Positions 9,696 to 20,895 are shown, counted from the stretch's first letter. The stretch: 64,000 nucleotides of DNA from an uncultured Bacteroidota bacterium (GCA_902512755.1 CABXKB010000001.1:1-64000), one strand, 5' to 3'. Numbers and translations are program-made. The notes: a model not told the origin generated them from the sequence alone.

Positions 9696-10220
9696 TTAAT
9701 TAGCACCTATATCTAGACTCCATTTGTCTTGAACTCGCAAAACTTGTTCTATTATTTCTCGAACACATCCCTGTCCACCATTTTTATGTGATACATATTT
9801 TACAATAGCTTTGACGTCAGATACAGCATCTGCAGGACAGCAGCTTAAACCTACTTTCTCCATAACTGGAATGTCTGGAATGTCATCTCCCATGTACAAA
9901 ATTTCATCAGGATTTAAATCATAATTATCCATTAAATCATAAAATGAGTCAAGTTTGTGATGTGCCCCAAGATAAATATCATGAATACCGAATGCTTTAA
10001 AACGATTTCTAATACCTTCGTTATTACCTCCAGAAATAATTACAATTTTATATCCTTTTAGTATGGCACATTTAATCGCATATCCATCTTTTGTATCTAA
10101 AGCTCGGTACAATTCTCCTTCGGTGGTTAAAAGAACTTTTCCATCTGTCAAAACTCCGTCTATATCAAAAATAAATGTCTTAATCTGAGGCAAAATAGTT
10201 TTATAATTTTTATTTTTCAT
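9696..10220 (-). CDS. kdsC: HAD-family KDO-8-phosphate phosphatase-like protein (start moved to MKNKNYK)
   Basis: TFIFDIDGVLTDGKVLLTTEGE...SGGNNEGIRNRFKAFGI...YMGDDIPDIPVMEKVGLSCCPADA; ATG at 10220 avoids long overlap with next gene. Confidence 0.85.
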   Translation of the reverse strand: MKNKNYKTILPQIKTFIFDIDGVLTDGKVLLTTEGELYRALDTKDGYAIKCAILKGYKIVIISGGNNEGIRNRFKAFGIHDIYLGAHHKLDSFYDLMDNYDLNPDEILYMGDDIPDIPVMEKVGLSCCPADAVSDVKAIVKYVSHKNGGQGCVREIIEQVLRVQDKWSLDIGAN

Positions 10221-10956
10221 CTTTAGTTTGAATTGCTGAAGTGAATAATTTATAAATTGATTTGAGATAAGGTCTCTCAATTAATTTTAGGTGTTTTTTT
10301 ATTGTATTTTCATCTCTTCGAATAGCTGGGCCTGTCTGAGCATTTTGAGGACTAAGTGTTTCAATTTTCTCGAATGTTTCTTGAATAATGGGCTTCAAAA
10401 GATTAAATGATAAATCATTTTTTTTACAAATTTCAGCAGCTTCTACGAAAAGATGATTAGTAAAATTATTAACCAATACTGCTGCAAGATGCAGTTTTTG
10501 TCTTTGTTGCGAGTTTATTTCAAAAACTGAAGCTTTAATGATTTTTGCAAGTCTTTTTAGTAAATTAATATCAGTTAAAATCTTACTTTCTATACCAACA
10601 GAAATTTTCGAAAAATCAACATCTTTATTTTCACTAAAACTTTGCAATGGATAAAATACACCTGCTCGTTTTTGTGTTATAGTATTTAAAGATTTACTAC
10701 CAGCAGTGTGAACAACAAAAGCATCTTTTGGAAGAGACCCTGAAATTGTTCCGATAGAATCATCTGAAACAGCTAAAAGATAAAGGTCTATATTATCAAG
10801 ATTACTCGCTTTTTTAACTATCGAAACTCCTTCCGAGGTCTCATTTTTCTTAGCGGATCTATTTACCCATTGAATTATCTTGACAGCTTTATTTGAAATA
10901 ATTGACTTATAAAGTTGATTGCCAAGTTTCCCTGCTCCAATCAGAATAATTTTCAT
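10210..10956 (-). CDS. Rossmann-like / DUF2520 domain protein (start moved to ATG at 10956)
   Basis: MKIILIGAGKLGNQLYKSI...FYPLQSFSENKDVDFSKISVGIES...AAVLVNNFTNHLF. Confidence 0.82.
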   Translation of the reverse strand: MKIILIGAGKLGNQLYKSIISNKAVKIIQWVNRSAKKNETSEGVSIVKKASNLDNIDLYLLAVSDDSIGTISGSLPKDAFVVHTAGSKSLNTITQKRAGVFYPLQSFSENKDVDFSKISVGIESKILTDINLLKRLAKIIKASVFEINSQQRQKLHLAAVLVNNFTNHLFVEAAEICKKNDLSFNLLKPIIQETFEKIETLSPQNAQTGPAIRRDENTIKKHLKLIERPYLKSIYKLFTSAIQTKDEK

Positions 10957-11191
10957 ACTCAACGAAAATACAAAACCTTATGGAGATGATGTAGATTTTA
11001 TTTATTGGATATGATTCTAAAAAGTCAATATTTTTAATGAATTTAAATTTTAAAAATTCATAAAACAATTTAAAATGCTTGATGTTAAATACTCAATTTA
11101 ATATTCTTTCTTCATATATATTTATTTAACGCTTAAAGGGTTATTAAATTTTCTATACAAGACTTATATTTGCAATTGAATGATGATATAA

Positions 11192-14100
11192 TTGATGAAG
11201 GACAGGTTTTTAAATATTTTATTTTCCACAAGACTTACGGCATTGCTTTTTATTCTTTATCCAACGGCTATGGCTTTTGGAACTTTTATAGAGAGTTGGT
11301 ATAGTACAGATACTGCTAAAATCTGGATTTACAATGCCCGGTGGTTTGAATTGATTATGTTATTTATGGCAGTCAATTTCATAGGTAATATTTTTAAATA
11401 TCGTTTATATAAAAAAGATAAATGGGCAGTTCTATTGCTACATCTATCTTTTCTTCTAATTCTAGCAGGGGCTTTTATAACTCGTTATATTGGTTTCGAA
11501 GGAGTTATGCCTATTCGAGAAGGGATGACTGAAAATAAAATACTTTCGGATAAAACATATTTGACTGTCTACGTTAGTGGTGATATTGAAGGCCAACCAA
11601 AGAGAAAAAAACTTGAAGGCGATATTTTATTTTCAGAGCACGTCGATAATAACTTCTCATGGAATTACGATTTTAATGGGCAAGATTTCAATATTTCTTA
11701 TGTGGATTTTATGGAAAATGTTACACAGGGATTGGTTCTAGACGATAAAGGTGAAAGATATCTTAAAATAGTTGAAGCTAGCGATGGAAATAGACACGAT
11801 CATTACTTAAAAGAAGGTGAAATTGCTAGTGTACATAATATTTTATTCACACTTAATCGTCCTCAAAGCGGAGCTATAAATATTAATTTAAAAGATGGCT
11901 TGTATACAATAAATTCTCCTTTTTCTGGACAATTTATGCGCATGGCAGATCAATTTCAAGGGAGTATAGAGGCAGATAAAGAAAGCCCCTTACAATTAAG
12001 ATCACTCTACACTTTACCAAATTTTCAATTTGTTATACCTGAACCAGCATTACGGGGGAAATTTGACATTGTCAAGGCAGATTCTCAGGGTGAATCAATA
12101 CAAAATGCACTTCGACTGGAGGTCCAATCTCAGGGAGAAAGCAAGGTCGTTACACTCCTTGGTGGAAAGGGGGTCATTAATGATCCTAAAAATATAAATC
12201 TCGCTGGCCTAGACTTTTTTTTACAATTTGGATCTAAAGCATTAGAGTTACCTTTTTCAATCAAATTAAATGATTTTATAGCTGAAAAATATCCTGGAAC
12301 GGAAAAAAGTTATTCTTCTTTTATGAGCAAGGTTAGTGTTGAAGATGATGAATCATTTGACTATGATATTTATATGAATCATGTTTTAGATCATAAAGGA
12401 TATCGATTTTTTCAGGCTTCTTTCAATCCTGATGAAAAAGGAACTATTCTTTCTGTTAATCATGACTGGTGGGGAACCTACATTACTTATGTTGGGTATA
12501 TTTTACTCTATTTAAGTATGATAGGGATCTTTTTTATAGGTAAAACTCGATTTAAGGAGATGTCAAAAGCACTAGATAAAATCAATCAAAAAAAGAAAGC
12601 ATTAATAATTATTTTGTTCCTTTTTGTTTCAGAAATATTTAACCTTTCTGCTCAAACACCTATTCATCAGCAAAGAGGGGCAATTGATTTTGATTCCATT
12701 ATCCAGGCAGATGCTTTTTCTAAAAAACACGCTAAAAAATTTGGAGAATTAATAATTCAGGACTCTGGAGGGCGAATGAAACCAGCAAATACTTTCTCCT
12801 CTGAACTTTTACGAAAAGTCAGTAAAAATGACACATATAAAGGGCTAAATTCTGATCAGGTATTATTATCAATTATGAATAATCCTGCGGTTTGGTACAA
12901 TTTACCTTTAATTTATTTAAAGCGAGGCAACGACAGCATCCGAAAACTAACTGGGATCAAATTAAAAGAGTCAATCTTCAGAAAAAAGGCAGAATATGCG
13001 CCATTGATATCTTTTTTTGATAAGCAAGGCAACTACAAATTAGCCACACCACTTGAAGAAGCTTATCGAGCTGCCTTGCCTAATCAATTCCAAAAAGACT
13101 TTATTGAATTGGATCGCCGTGTTAACCTCCTTTACTCAGCCTTGGAAGGTAAAGTAATGCGCATATTTCCTATTCCTAATGATAAAAACAATAAATGGGT
13201 ATCTTTTCCAGAATTAACAGAAGCGAACTTTACGGGAAAAGATTCACTTTATGTTCGTAATATTTTACCATTATATTTTCAATCTCTTAGATTAGCTCAA
13301 AATGATAATGATTACGAACAGGCTGACAATTTGCTTGAAAGTATTTATGGTTTTCAAAAGAAGTTTGGAAGCGAAGTGCTTCCATCAAAGGATACCATTA
13401 AGGCTGAAATTGCATATAACAAATATGACATTTTTAAAAAACTTTATAGTTGGTATATTTATGCGGGCACCTTATTCTTTATTATTTTAATTATTCAGAT
13501 ATTTAAACCCAATCGATATATTGTTTTTTTAGTAAAAGCCTTTAAGAGTGTTTTAATAGTTTTATTTCTCCTGCATACTATAGGACTTATTGCTCGGTGG
13601 TATATTTCTGGTCATGCGCCATGGAGTGACGCGTATGAGTCTATGATATATGTAGCTTGGGCTACACAATTTTTTGGCTTGTCTTTTGGGCGAAAATCTG
13701 ATATAACCATGGCTTCCACTGCATTTGTGACAGGGATGATTCTAATGATTGCACATTGGAATTGGATGGATCCTGCTATAGCTAATCTAGTTCCAGTATT
13801 AGACAGTTATTGGTTGATGATTCATGTTGCAGTAATAGTTGGAAGTTATGGCCCTTTTGCCTTGGGTATGATAGTTGGTGGTGTTTCTTTGCTGTTGATG
13901 TTAATGGCATCAAGTAAAAATAAAAAGAAAATAAAGCTCCAGATTAAAGAGCTTACAATTATTAACGAGCTCTCCCTAACGGTAGGTTTAATAATGCTTA
14001 CAATTGGTAATTTCTTGGGTGGTATGTGGGCTAATGAGAGTTGGGGCCGATATTGGGGTTGGGATCCAAAGGAGACTTGGGCTTTAATTAGCATTATGGT

Positions 14101-14347
14101 CTATGCATTTGTTATCCATATGAGGTTGATTCCTGGTCTCCGCGGTGCTTGGATTTTTAATCTTATGAGTATTGTTGCTTTTGCTAGTATTATGATGACA
14201 TATTTTGGAGTAAATTTTTATTTGGTTGGTCTGCATTCATATGCTAGTGGAGATAAAATCATTACACCAAACTTTGTATATTATTCTATCTTAGTAGTTG
14301 GGCTTTTAGGAACAGCCTCTTATTTTAAATCTAGAAGAATTTATTGA
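11192..14347 (+). CDS. ccsBA: fused cytochrome c biogenesis protein CcsBA (ResB + CcsA)
   Basis: N-terminal ResB-like TM region, C-terminal CcsA with WGRYWGWDPKETWALISI; 1051 aa. Confidence 0.92.
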   Translation: MMKDRFLNILFSTRLTALLFILYPTAMAFGTFIESWYSTDTAKIWIYNARWFELIMLFMAVNFIGNIFKYRLYKKDKWAVLLLHLSFLLILAGAFITRYIGFEGVMPIREGMTENKILSDKTYLTVYVSGDIEGQPKRKKLEGDILFSEHVDNNFSWNYDFNGQDFNISYVDFMENVTQGLVLDDKGERYLKIVEASDGNRHDHYLKEGEIASVHNILFTLNRPQSGAININLKDGLYTINSPFSGQFMRMADQFQGSIEADKESPLQLRSLYTLPNFQFVIPEPALRGKFDIVKADSQGESIQNALRLEVQSQGESKVVTLLGGKGVINDPKNINLAGLDFFLQFGSKALELPFSIKLNDFIAEKYPGTEKSYSSFMSKVSVEDDESFDYDIYMNHVLDHKGYRFFQASFNPDEKGTILSVNHDWWGTYITYVGYILLYLSMIGIFFIGKTRFKEMSKALDKINQKKKALIIILFLFVSEIFNLSAQTPIHQQRGAIDFDSIIQADAFSKKHAKKFGELIIQDSGGRMKPANTFSSELLRKVSKNDTYKGLNSDQVLLSIMNNPAVWYNLPLIYLKRGNDSIRKLTGIKLKESIFRKKAEYAPLISFFDKQGNYKLATPLEEAYRAALPNQFQKDFIELDRRVNLLYSALEGKVMRIFPIPNDKNNKWVSFPELTEANFTGKDSLYVRNILPLYFQSLRLAQNDNDYEQADNLLESIYGFQKKFGSEVLPSKDTIKAEIAYNKYDIFKKLYSWYIYAGTLFFIILIIQIFKPNRYIVFLVKAFKSVLIVLFLLHTIGLIARWYISGHAPWSDAYESMIYVAWATQFFGLSFGRKSDITMASTAFVTGMILMIAHWNWMDPAIANLVPVLDSYWLMIHVAVIVGSYGPFALGMIVGGVSLLLMLMASSKNKKKIKLQIKELTIINELSLTVGLIMLTIGNFLGGMWANESWGRYWGWDPKETWALISIMVYAFVIHMRLIPGLRGAWIFNLMSIVAFASIMMTYFGVNFYLVGLHSYASGDKIITPNFVYYSILVVGLLGTASYFKSRRIY

Positions 14348-14404
14348 AATGTGTTTAATAAGTTATGTTTTACAAAACTTGAACATAAAAAATCTAAGGA
14401 ATTT

Positions 14405-14632
14405 ATGAATAGTGTCGAGGATAAAAAAACTAAAATAAGTTGGTTGATTCATTCAATTACTGGTTTACTACTTTTAGGATTAGGACTTTCTCTTCTTGGG
14501 GAGGCTATTATATTTAAAATGGAAAAGGATATTAAATGGTTTTATTGGGGAACACTTTCCTTAGTTGTATTTAATAGTGGAATTTGTTTTGTTGCCGAAG
14601 CAATAATTATAAAAATTAAAATGCAGCGATAA
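14405..14632 (+). CDS. small two-TM membrane protein of unknown function
   Basis: MNSVEDKKTKISWLIHSITGLLLLGLGLSLLGEAII...; start moved from 14351; immediately downstream of ccsBA. Confidence 0.55.
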   Translation: MNSVEDKKTKISWLIHSITGLLLLGLGLSLLGEAIIFKMEKDIKWFYWGTLSLVVFNSGICFVAEAIIIKIKMQR

Positions 14633-15032
14633 ATTCGTCCTCATCACATCCTTTTAAAATCTCCTCAAAAGATTTTTGAGTTATTGCTTCAGCTTGACTA
14701 GATTCAAAACCTAAACCTATTACAAGTCGATACATTAGTTGTTTTTCTGCTTCATCGGCAATATGATCCGCAAATACCATTCTTGCAAGGTCATATAAAC
14801 GCTCCAAACGAATTTGTTTTGTTGCTGGAGGATTAACCGGGTAATCATTTATGTTTTCAATAATAGAAGCTACTTCAGCATCTTCTATTTCTAAGTTAAT
14901 TGCAGTTCGATTAATAAAAGCTTGTTCTTCATCAGATATATTGCCATCAGCGAGTGCTATTCGGACAATAGCAGCGAAATGATCTCTATTCCTAAATTTA
15001 AACTTAGATGTATATAAGGTTGAAAATGACAT
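14616..15032 (-). CDS. TerB-family (tellurite resistance TerB-like) protein
   Basis: FAAIVRIALADGNISDEEQAFINRTAINLEI... Confidence 0.8.
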   Translation of the reverse strand: MSFSTLYTSKFKFRNRDHFAAIVRIALADGNISDEEQAFINRTAINLEIEDAEVASIIENINDYPVNPPATKQIRLERLYDLARMVFADHIADEAEKQLMYRLVIGLGFESSQAEAITQKSFEEILKGCDEDEFIAAF

Positions 15033-15102
15033 AAATTAATTTTTTGCTAAATATAAAAATTGAATTGTTATAGAGTTTTCTTTTTTGATATTTTTTTTAA
15101 AA

Positions 15103-17448
15103 TCAGTTTGCTTTAGTCATGTTAGCTATATACTGGTAGTGGTTCTTTTCAACCATGCTGCCTCTTTTTGAACTTTTCTTAGATAAATTATATATTTTAT
15201 TTTGAACAGAAGCAATTGTTGTTTTTAGTATTGGATTTAATTTTTTTTCGTCAACTAGTTTTTTTATCAATTCAGAAAAACGAATTTGTAATGCCATCTC
15301 AGATTCATCAAGAGTATCAATATTTTTAAAATAACTATGAAATAAATGATCTATTAATATTTCTGGACTTAATCCATTACCAATTAGTGTTTTTTTAGTT
15401 GACAGCATACGATTCAGTCTCTGTACACTTAATATTTGATGTAATGCTGTGAATTGCAAGTTTTGCATAGTTTTCAATCCTCCTTCAGGTTTAATCTTAG
15501 AGATTAAATCCGGACCGATAAGCCACGATTGTGTTTGCCACAGATTATTATCTAAAAAATTTAAAGCCTTTTTTTGTATATTAATATCAATATTTTGATA
15601 GGGTATATTGTCCTGCCCCTTAACCATAATGGTTTCATTAATCCCACCTATCAATTTAATTACATGATAAATATACCGTCTGTATACTCCAATCATCTCA
15701 TTGTAAAGTTCATTTAGATTTTCAAAGGATTCACCTTTTTTTGTCGTCCATTTATCAAGATTCTTTGCAACTATTTTTAAATTTTTTAAACCATAACCAC
15801 TTGCTTTGATAGGATCATCTCCTATATTTTCTGTTTGTGTATTAGGGTCATTTCCTCCTGATCCATACATGTATTTGGGATCCATGCTTTTTTCGCTTAT
15901 AAATCTTTTTAAAAAAACTTTTTCCGTTTCTAAAGTTTCCTTATCAATATATCTATAACCCCATTCAATTGCATATTCATCATAAGGACCTAATTGTCGG
16001 ATGAAATTTATATTTAGATCTCCTGGTTGTGCAACATAATTATATCTGGCATAATCCATAATCGTAGTAGCAATTCCGTTCTTCTGTGTGAATGAACCTG
16101 AACGTAATGAATCAACTGGATATGCTGAGCTTGCTTTCATATTGTGTGGAAGTCCTAGCGCATGGCCTACTTCATGTGAAATTACTCTTTGCATCATTTT
16201 TCCAATTTCTTCTTCAGGAATATCTAAACCTCTCGCTTTAATATTAGAAGCACCAGTTTCAAGTAAATATCGATTACGATATGACCTTAAATGATTATGA
16301 TACCAAATGATATCACTTTCTATAATTTCTCCAGTTCGTGGATCTGAAACACGGGGTCCAGTTGCATTTCTGGTAGTTGACGCGACATAGCGTATAGAAG
16401 AATAGCGAACATCCTCCAAACTAAATTCAGGATCCTCTTCTTCGGAAGGTGGATCTTTTGCAATAATAGCATTTTTAAACCCAGCTTTTTCAAATACTTT
16501 AGACCAGTCTTCAATTCCTCTTTTAATATAACTTCTCCATTTATCTGGAGTTGCTGGGTCCAAAAAATAGACTATTGGTTTGATTGGTTCTACAAGTCTT
16601 CCCTGTGCATAAGCAACTTTGTCTTTAGGTTCAAGCCGCCAACGTTGTATAATACGAATTTCATCAGATTTTAATTCCTCAGAACTGTAATTATATTTTT
16701 TTAAATTAAACCATCCAATTCTTGGATCTAAATAACGCACAGGCATTAGATCTTCAGGTAATAAAATAATAGAATGATTTATTTGAAAGCTTACTGTTTT
16801 AGTTAGATTTCCCTTTGGCGCTTTACTCGACCTGTATGTTAATGTGTGTCGGATCTCAATATTTTTTTGAAAGCTTTTGATATTATCAATAAAACTTCTT
16901 TTAGCATCTACACCTCCAATTCCAAATTGCTTTTTTTGGGTACTACTTAAAATATTAAAACCAGGAGAATCGTTATTAAAATACTTACCTACATCAATTA
17001 AAAAACTTTCTTTTTCGTTGTTTTTTATAGAAAATGCTGCTAAAATAGGAGGGAAGTTATTCTGAGCTACACTTTTAGCTATAGGATCTTTTATATCAGC
17101 GATATTCACATAACTTTTTTGAACAATGATTAGCTGGTTGTCTTTTTTAATAAAGTTTATAAGCTGTTCACTAGTTTTAGATCCTGCATTTTGATAAGCT
17201 TGGAAATTAGCTGGGAATTGTACAAATCGAGTAACCATTAGAAAATCTTTACCCAATATTTCTTTATCAATTTCAAAAAATATCTTGTTTCCTTTGGTAT
17301 ATGAAGTAATTATTCCTTTTTGTTTTACTAATCCCTTTGTTAAGGAATCGATGGATTTTCTTTCATCATCTTTGTTATTAATATCTTGAGCGAATGCTAT
17401 GCTGCATGACAATAAAAGGAATTTTAAAAATAAGATTCGAATTTTCAT
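15103..17448 (-). CDS. secreted zinc-dependent metalloprotease (DUF5117/DUF5118-type)
   Basis: Signal peptide; zincin motif ISHEVGHALGLPHNMKASSAYP. Confidence 0.9.
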   Translation of the reverse strand: MKIRILFLKFLLLSCSIAFAQDINNKDDERKSIDSLTKGLVKQKGIITSYTKGNKIFFEIDKEILGKDFLMVTRFVQFPANFQAYQNAGSKTSEQLINFIKKDNQLIIVQKSYVNIADIKDPIAKSVAQNNFPPILAAFSIKNNEKESFLIDVGKYFNNDSPGFNILSSTQKKQFGIGGVDAKRSFIDNIKSFQKNIEIRHTLTYRSSKAPKGNLTKTVSFQINHSIILLPEDLMPVRYLDPRIGWFNLKKYNYSSEELKSDEIRIIQRWRLEPKDKVAYAQGRLVEPIKPIVYFLDPATPDKWRSYIKRGIEDWSKVFEKAGFKNAIIAKDPPSEEEDPEFSLEDVRYSSIRYVASTTRNATGPRVSDPRTGEIIESDIIWYHNHLRSYRNRYLLETGASNIKARGLDIPEEEIGKMMQRVISHEVGHALGLPHNMKASSAYPVDSLRSGSFTQKNGIATTIMDYARYNYVAQPGDLNINFIRQLGPYDEYAIEWGYRYIDKETLETEKVFLKRFISEKSMDPKYMYGSGGNDPNTQTENIGDDPIKASGYGLKNLKIVAKNLDKWTTKKGESFENLNELYNEMIGVYRRYIYHVIKLIGGINETIMVKGQDNIPYQNIDINIQKKALNFLDNNLWQTQSWLIGPDLISKIKPEGGLKTMQNLQFTALHQILSVQRLNRMLSTKKTLIGNGLSPEILIDHLFHSYFKNIDTLDESEMALQIRFSELIKKLVDEKKLNPILKTTIASVQNKIYNLSKKSSKRGSMVEKNHYQYIANMTKAN

Positions 17449-17539
17449 TATTTTTTTATTACAATATCTAAAAAATCAAGGAATTCAATTGTTAAAGCAC
17501 AAATAAATAGTAATTTGGATAGTCTAAAACAAATTATTT

Positions 17540-20500
17540 ATGAAATTTTTACTCAGTCCACTACTGATAATACTTCTATTGTCTCCAATCCATTCTTTGG
17601 ACGCACAAAAACGAAAAAAAAATAAAATTAATTATACACCTAAAACAGTTTCCTTAGATGCCTTTCAGTTAAGGAATGTTGGTCCTGCTTTTTTGTCAGG
17701 AAGAATTGCTGATATAAAATTTCATCCAACAAGTGAGAGTATATGGTACGTTGCTACTGGGTCATCTGGAGTATGGAAAACTGTAAATGCGGGTACCACC
17801 TGGACACCAATTTTTGATGATGAATCTTCTTATTCTACTGGCTGCATTACTTTAGATCCTTCTAACCCTGAAGTTGTTTGGGTTGGAACTGGTGAAAATG
17901 TTGGTGGAAGACATGTAGCTTTTGGCGATGGAGTTTATAGAAGTAATAATGGAGGAAAAACATGGAAAAACATGGGCTTAAAAAAGTCAGAACACATATC
18001 TGAAATTATAGTACATCCTGATAATTCAAATGTAATATGGGTGGCTGCTCAAGGCCCTCTTTGGACTAAAGGAGGAGAACGAGGTCTTTATAAAACAATT
18101 GATGGAGGCTCTATTTGGAAAAAAGTTTTAGGTAATAACCAATGGACAGGTGTTACGGATATCATGATCGATCCTCGAAATCCAAAAATCTTGTATGCAG
18201 CTACATGGGATAGACACAGGACTGTAGCAGCGTTAATGGGAGGTGGTCCTGGGACAGCGATTTATCGTTCTAATGATGGTGGTGATAGCTGGAAAATATT
18301 AAAAGTTGGCCTTCCTAATAATCCTGACTCTAATAACGACGGAGTTATAGATGATGACGATTCACCAAGAAGGAATATGGGTAAGATAGGATTAGCAATC
18401 TCTCCGCAAAATCCAGATGTAGTTTATGCAGCTATTGAATTAGATCGTAAATCTGGAGCTGTTTATCGTTCTGAAGACCAAGGTGAATCTTGGGAAAAAA
18501 TGTCAAACACTGTTTCTGGAGGAACAGGCCCTCACTATTATCAAGAGTTATATGCAAGTCCTCATCAATTTGATCGCTTATATTTGATGAATGTCAGAGT
18601 GCTTACCTCTGAAGATGGAGGCAAAACATTTGTTCAACTTGACGAACGAGATAAGCATTCTGATAATCATGCTATAGTATTTAAGAAAAATGATCCAGAT
18701 TATATAATGTTAGGAACTGATGCAGGAATTTATGAATCTTTTGACCTTGCTGAAACTTGGCGATATTTAAAAAATCTTCCTTTGACCCAATTTTACAAAG
18801 TAGCAGTAAATAATGCTGAGCCATTCTATCATATTTTTGGAGGGACACAGGACAATGGTTCTGCTGGAGGCCCTTCAGCAACCGATGAGCGAGAGGGAAT
18901 CGCTAATAAGCATTGGTATAAAACTCTAGGCGCAGACGGTCACCAATCTGCAACTGACCCAGTATATAACGACATTATTTACGGTGAATATCAACAAGGT
19001 GTTTTATTTCGTGTGGATTTAACCAGCGGTGAAAAAGTTTCTATTCAGCCAAAAGCTAGAGAAGGTGAACCCCACGAGCGTTTTAATTGGGATGCGCCTA
19101 TTTTAGTAAGCCCACATAACCCTAAAAGACTTTATTTTGCCTCTTATCGTGTATGGAAATCTGAAAGTAGGGGTGACGACTGGGAACCAGTTTCTGGTGA
19201 TCTGACAAGAAATGAAGACAGGCTAACATTACCAATTATGGGCAGAAAACAAAGCTGGGATAATGCTTGGGATGTTGGGGCTATGTCAAATTATAACACA
19301 ATTACATCTCTTGCTGAATCTCCTATACAAGAGGGTTTACTTTATGCGGGTACAGATGACGGATTTATTCAAGTTTCCGAAAATGGTGGTGATTCTTGGA
19401 GAAAAATTCCAGTAACTAATCTTGGACTTGCGCCAAGAAGTTTTATAAATGATATTAAAGCAGACCTATTTGATGCTAATACAGTTTATGTTGCAATAGA
19501 TAACCATAAGGAAGGTGATTTTAGCCCATATTTATTTAAAAGTGTTGACAAAGGTGTCACATGGAAATCAATCAGTAGCAACATACCAGATAGAACTCTA
19601 ATTTGGAGAATGGTTCAAGATCCAGTTAAAAAGGATTTATTTTTTGCTGCTACAGAATTTGGAATTTACACCTCTTTAAATGGTGGAAAATCTTGGCAAA
19701 TTATTGAAGGAGCGCCGACTATATCTTTCCGAGATCTAACTATTCAAAAACGCGAAAATGATTTGGTTGCAGCCTCATTTGGCCGAGGATTTTTTGTTCT
19801 TGATGATTACAGCGCATTGAGAGAATTTACGGAAGATAATCTTAGCCAAAAAGGTAAACTTTTTACTCCTCGAGAAGCTAAGTGGTTTGTTCCAAGAAGT
19901 AATATTGGAAATACAGGTGCAGATTATTATTTCGCTGACAATCCGAAATATGGAGCAGTCTTTACTTACCATTTAGCAGATGACTATAAAACTGCTAAGG
20001 ATATAAGAAGAGATAAAGAGGCAGAGCTAAATAAACGAAATGCTAATATTCCCTTTCCTGGTTGGGAAAAACTTGATAAGGAACGTGAAGAAGAACCTGC
20101 TAGCGTTGTGCTAACTATTCAAGATAACCAAGGAAACGTTATTAATAAGATTAGTAAAAGAGCAAGCGATGGAAGCCATCGAATTGTGTGGGATTTCTCA
20201 CATTTTAACCCTTATCCGGTTACTTCAGAATCTTCTACCTACAACCGTAGTGGCGCTCTTGCAAAACCAGGTATTTACAAAGCCTCATTATCTCTAGCGC
20301 AAAATGGAGAGGTTACTCCACTTGACGGTCCAGTTTCTTTTGAGGTTAAGGCAATTCATGAAGGTGTTTTAAAAGGAATTAGTTATCAAGAATACAATGC
20401 TTATTTAAATGAAGTATCAGAATTATATAATGGTATAAGTGCAGTTGAAGATGTATTATCTGAAAGTGATAAAATGCAAAAAGCAATGGCAAATGCTTTG

Positions 20501-20842
20501 AAAAAGGCAAAAATACTTCCCGGTTCTATAGAACCAAAAATTGCTAAATTAAAATTAGATTTAATACGAATTAAAAATAGCATTTCTGGAAGCCCTTCTA
20601 GAAGTGAGGTTGGTGAAAAAAATCCTGCAGGGATAGATAACTATTTGTATAATGCAACTTTAGGACTGAGAGATTCATATGGTCCGACACCACTTCATAT
20701 GAAGAGCCTAGAAATTGCAAAAAAATTGTTAGCTGACCTTAGAAAAAAAGTCACATCAATTAGTAAGATTCAAATTCCTGAAATTGAGAAAGCTCTAAAA
20801 GCAGCAGGAGCACCTTATATTTTTGGTCAAGGTATTGATTAA
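17540..20842 (+). CDS. secreted sortilin/VPS10-type beta-propeller protein (annotated in relatives as glycosyl hydrolase)
   Basis: Many BNR/Asp-box repeats (YRSNDGGDSWK, YRSEDQGESWEKM, SVDKGVTWKS, SLNGGKSWQ); 1100 aa. Confidence 0.9.
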   Translation: MKFLLSPLLIILLLSPIHSLDAQKRKKNKINYTPKTVSLDAFQLRNVGPAFLSGRIADIKFHPTSESIWYVATGSSGVWKTVNAGTTWTPIFDDESSYSTGCITLDPSNPEVVWVGTGENVGGRHVAFGDGVYRSNNGGKTWKNMGLKKSEHISEIIVHPDNSNVIWVAAQGPLWTKGGERGLYKTIDGGSIWKKVLGNNQWTGVTDIMIDPRNPKILYAATWDRHRTVAALMGGGPGTAIYRSNDGGDSWKILKVGLPNNPDSNNDGVIDDDDSPRRNMGKIGLAISPQNPDVVYAAIELDRKSGAVYRSEDQGESWEKMSNTVSGGTGPHYYQELYASPHQFDRLYLMNVRVLTSEDGGKTFVQLDERDKHSDNHAIVFKKNDPDYIMLGTDAGIYESFDLAETWRYLKNLPLTQFYKVAVNNAEPFYHIFGGTQDNGSAGGPSATDEREGIANKHWYKTLGADGHQSATDPVYNDIIYGEYQQGVLFRVDLTSGEKVSIQPKAREGEPHERFNWDAPILVSPHNPKRLYFASYRVWKSESRGDDWEPVSGDLTRNEDRLTLPIMGRKQSWDNAWDVGAMSNYNTITSLAESPIQEGLLYAGTDDGFIQVSENGGDSWRKIPVTNLGLAPRSFINDIKADLFDANTVYVAIDNHKEGDFSPYLFKSVDKGVTWKSISSNIPDRTLIWRMVQDPVKKDLFFAATEFGIYTSLNGGKSWQIIEGAPTISFRDLTIQKRENDLVAASFGRGFFVLDDYSALREFTEDNLSQKGKLFTPREAKWFVPRSNIGNTGADYYFADNPKYGAVFTYHLADDYKTAKDIRRDKEAELNKRNANIPFPGWEKLDKEREEEPASVVLTIQDNQGNVINKISKRASDGSHRIVWDFSHFNPYPVTSESSTYNRSGALAKPGIYKASLSLAQNGEVTPLDGPVSFEVKAIHEGVLKGISYQEYNAYLNEVSELYNGISAVEDVLSESDKMQKAMANALKKAKILPGSIEPKIAKLKLDLIRIKNSISGSPSRSEVGEKNPAGIDNYLYNATLGLRDSYGPTPLHMKSLEIAKKLLADLRKKVTSISKIQIPEIEKALKAAGAPYIFGQGID

Positions 20843-20865
20843 AAATTCATTGCATTGGAACATTA

Positions 20866-20895
20866 AAAAAGGTCACTAAAAGTGGCCTTTTTTTA
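20866..20895 (+). terminator. intrinsic terminator between convergent genes
   Basis: AAGGTCAC-TAAAA-GTGGCCTT stem with T7 run. Confidence 0.8.

Noticed and set aside
18681-18881. Other 60-90 aa ORFs antisense to large genes (e.g. 18681..18881, 28191..28469, 58940..59140)
   Set aside because: No start context, domains or promoter; overlap well-supported CDS.
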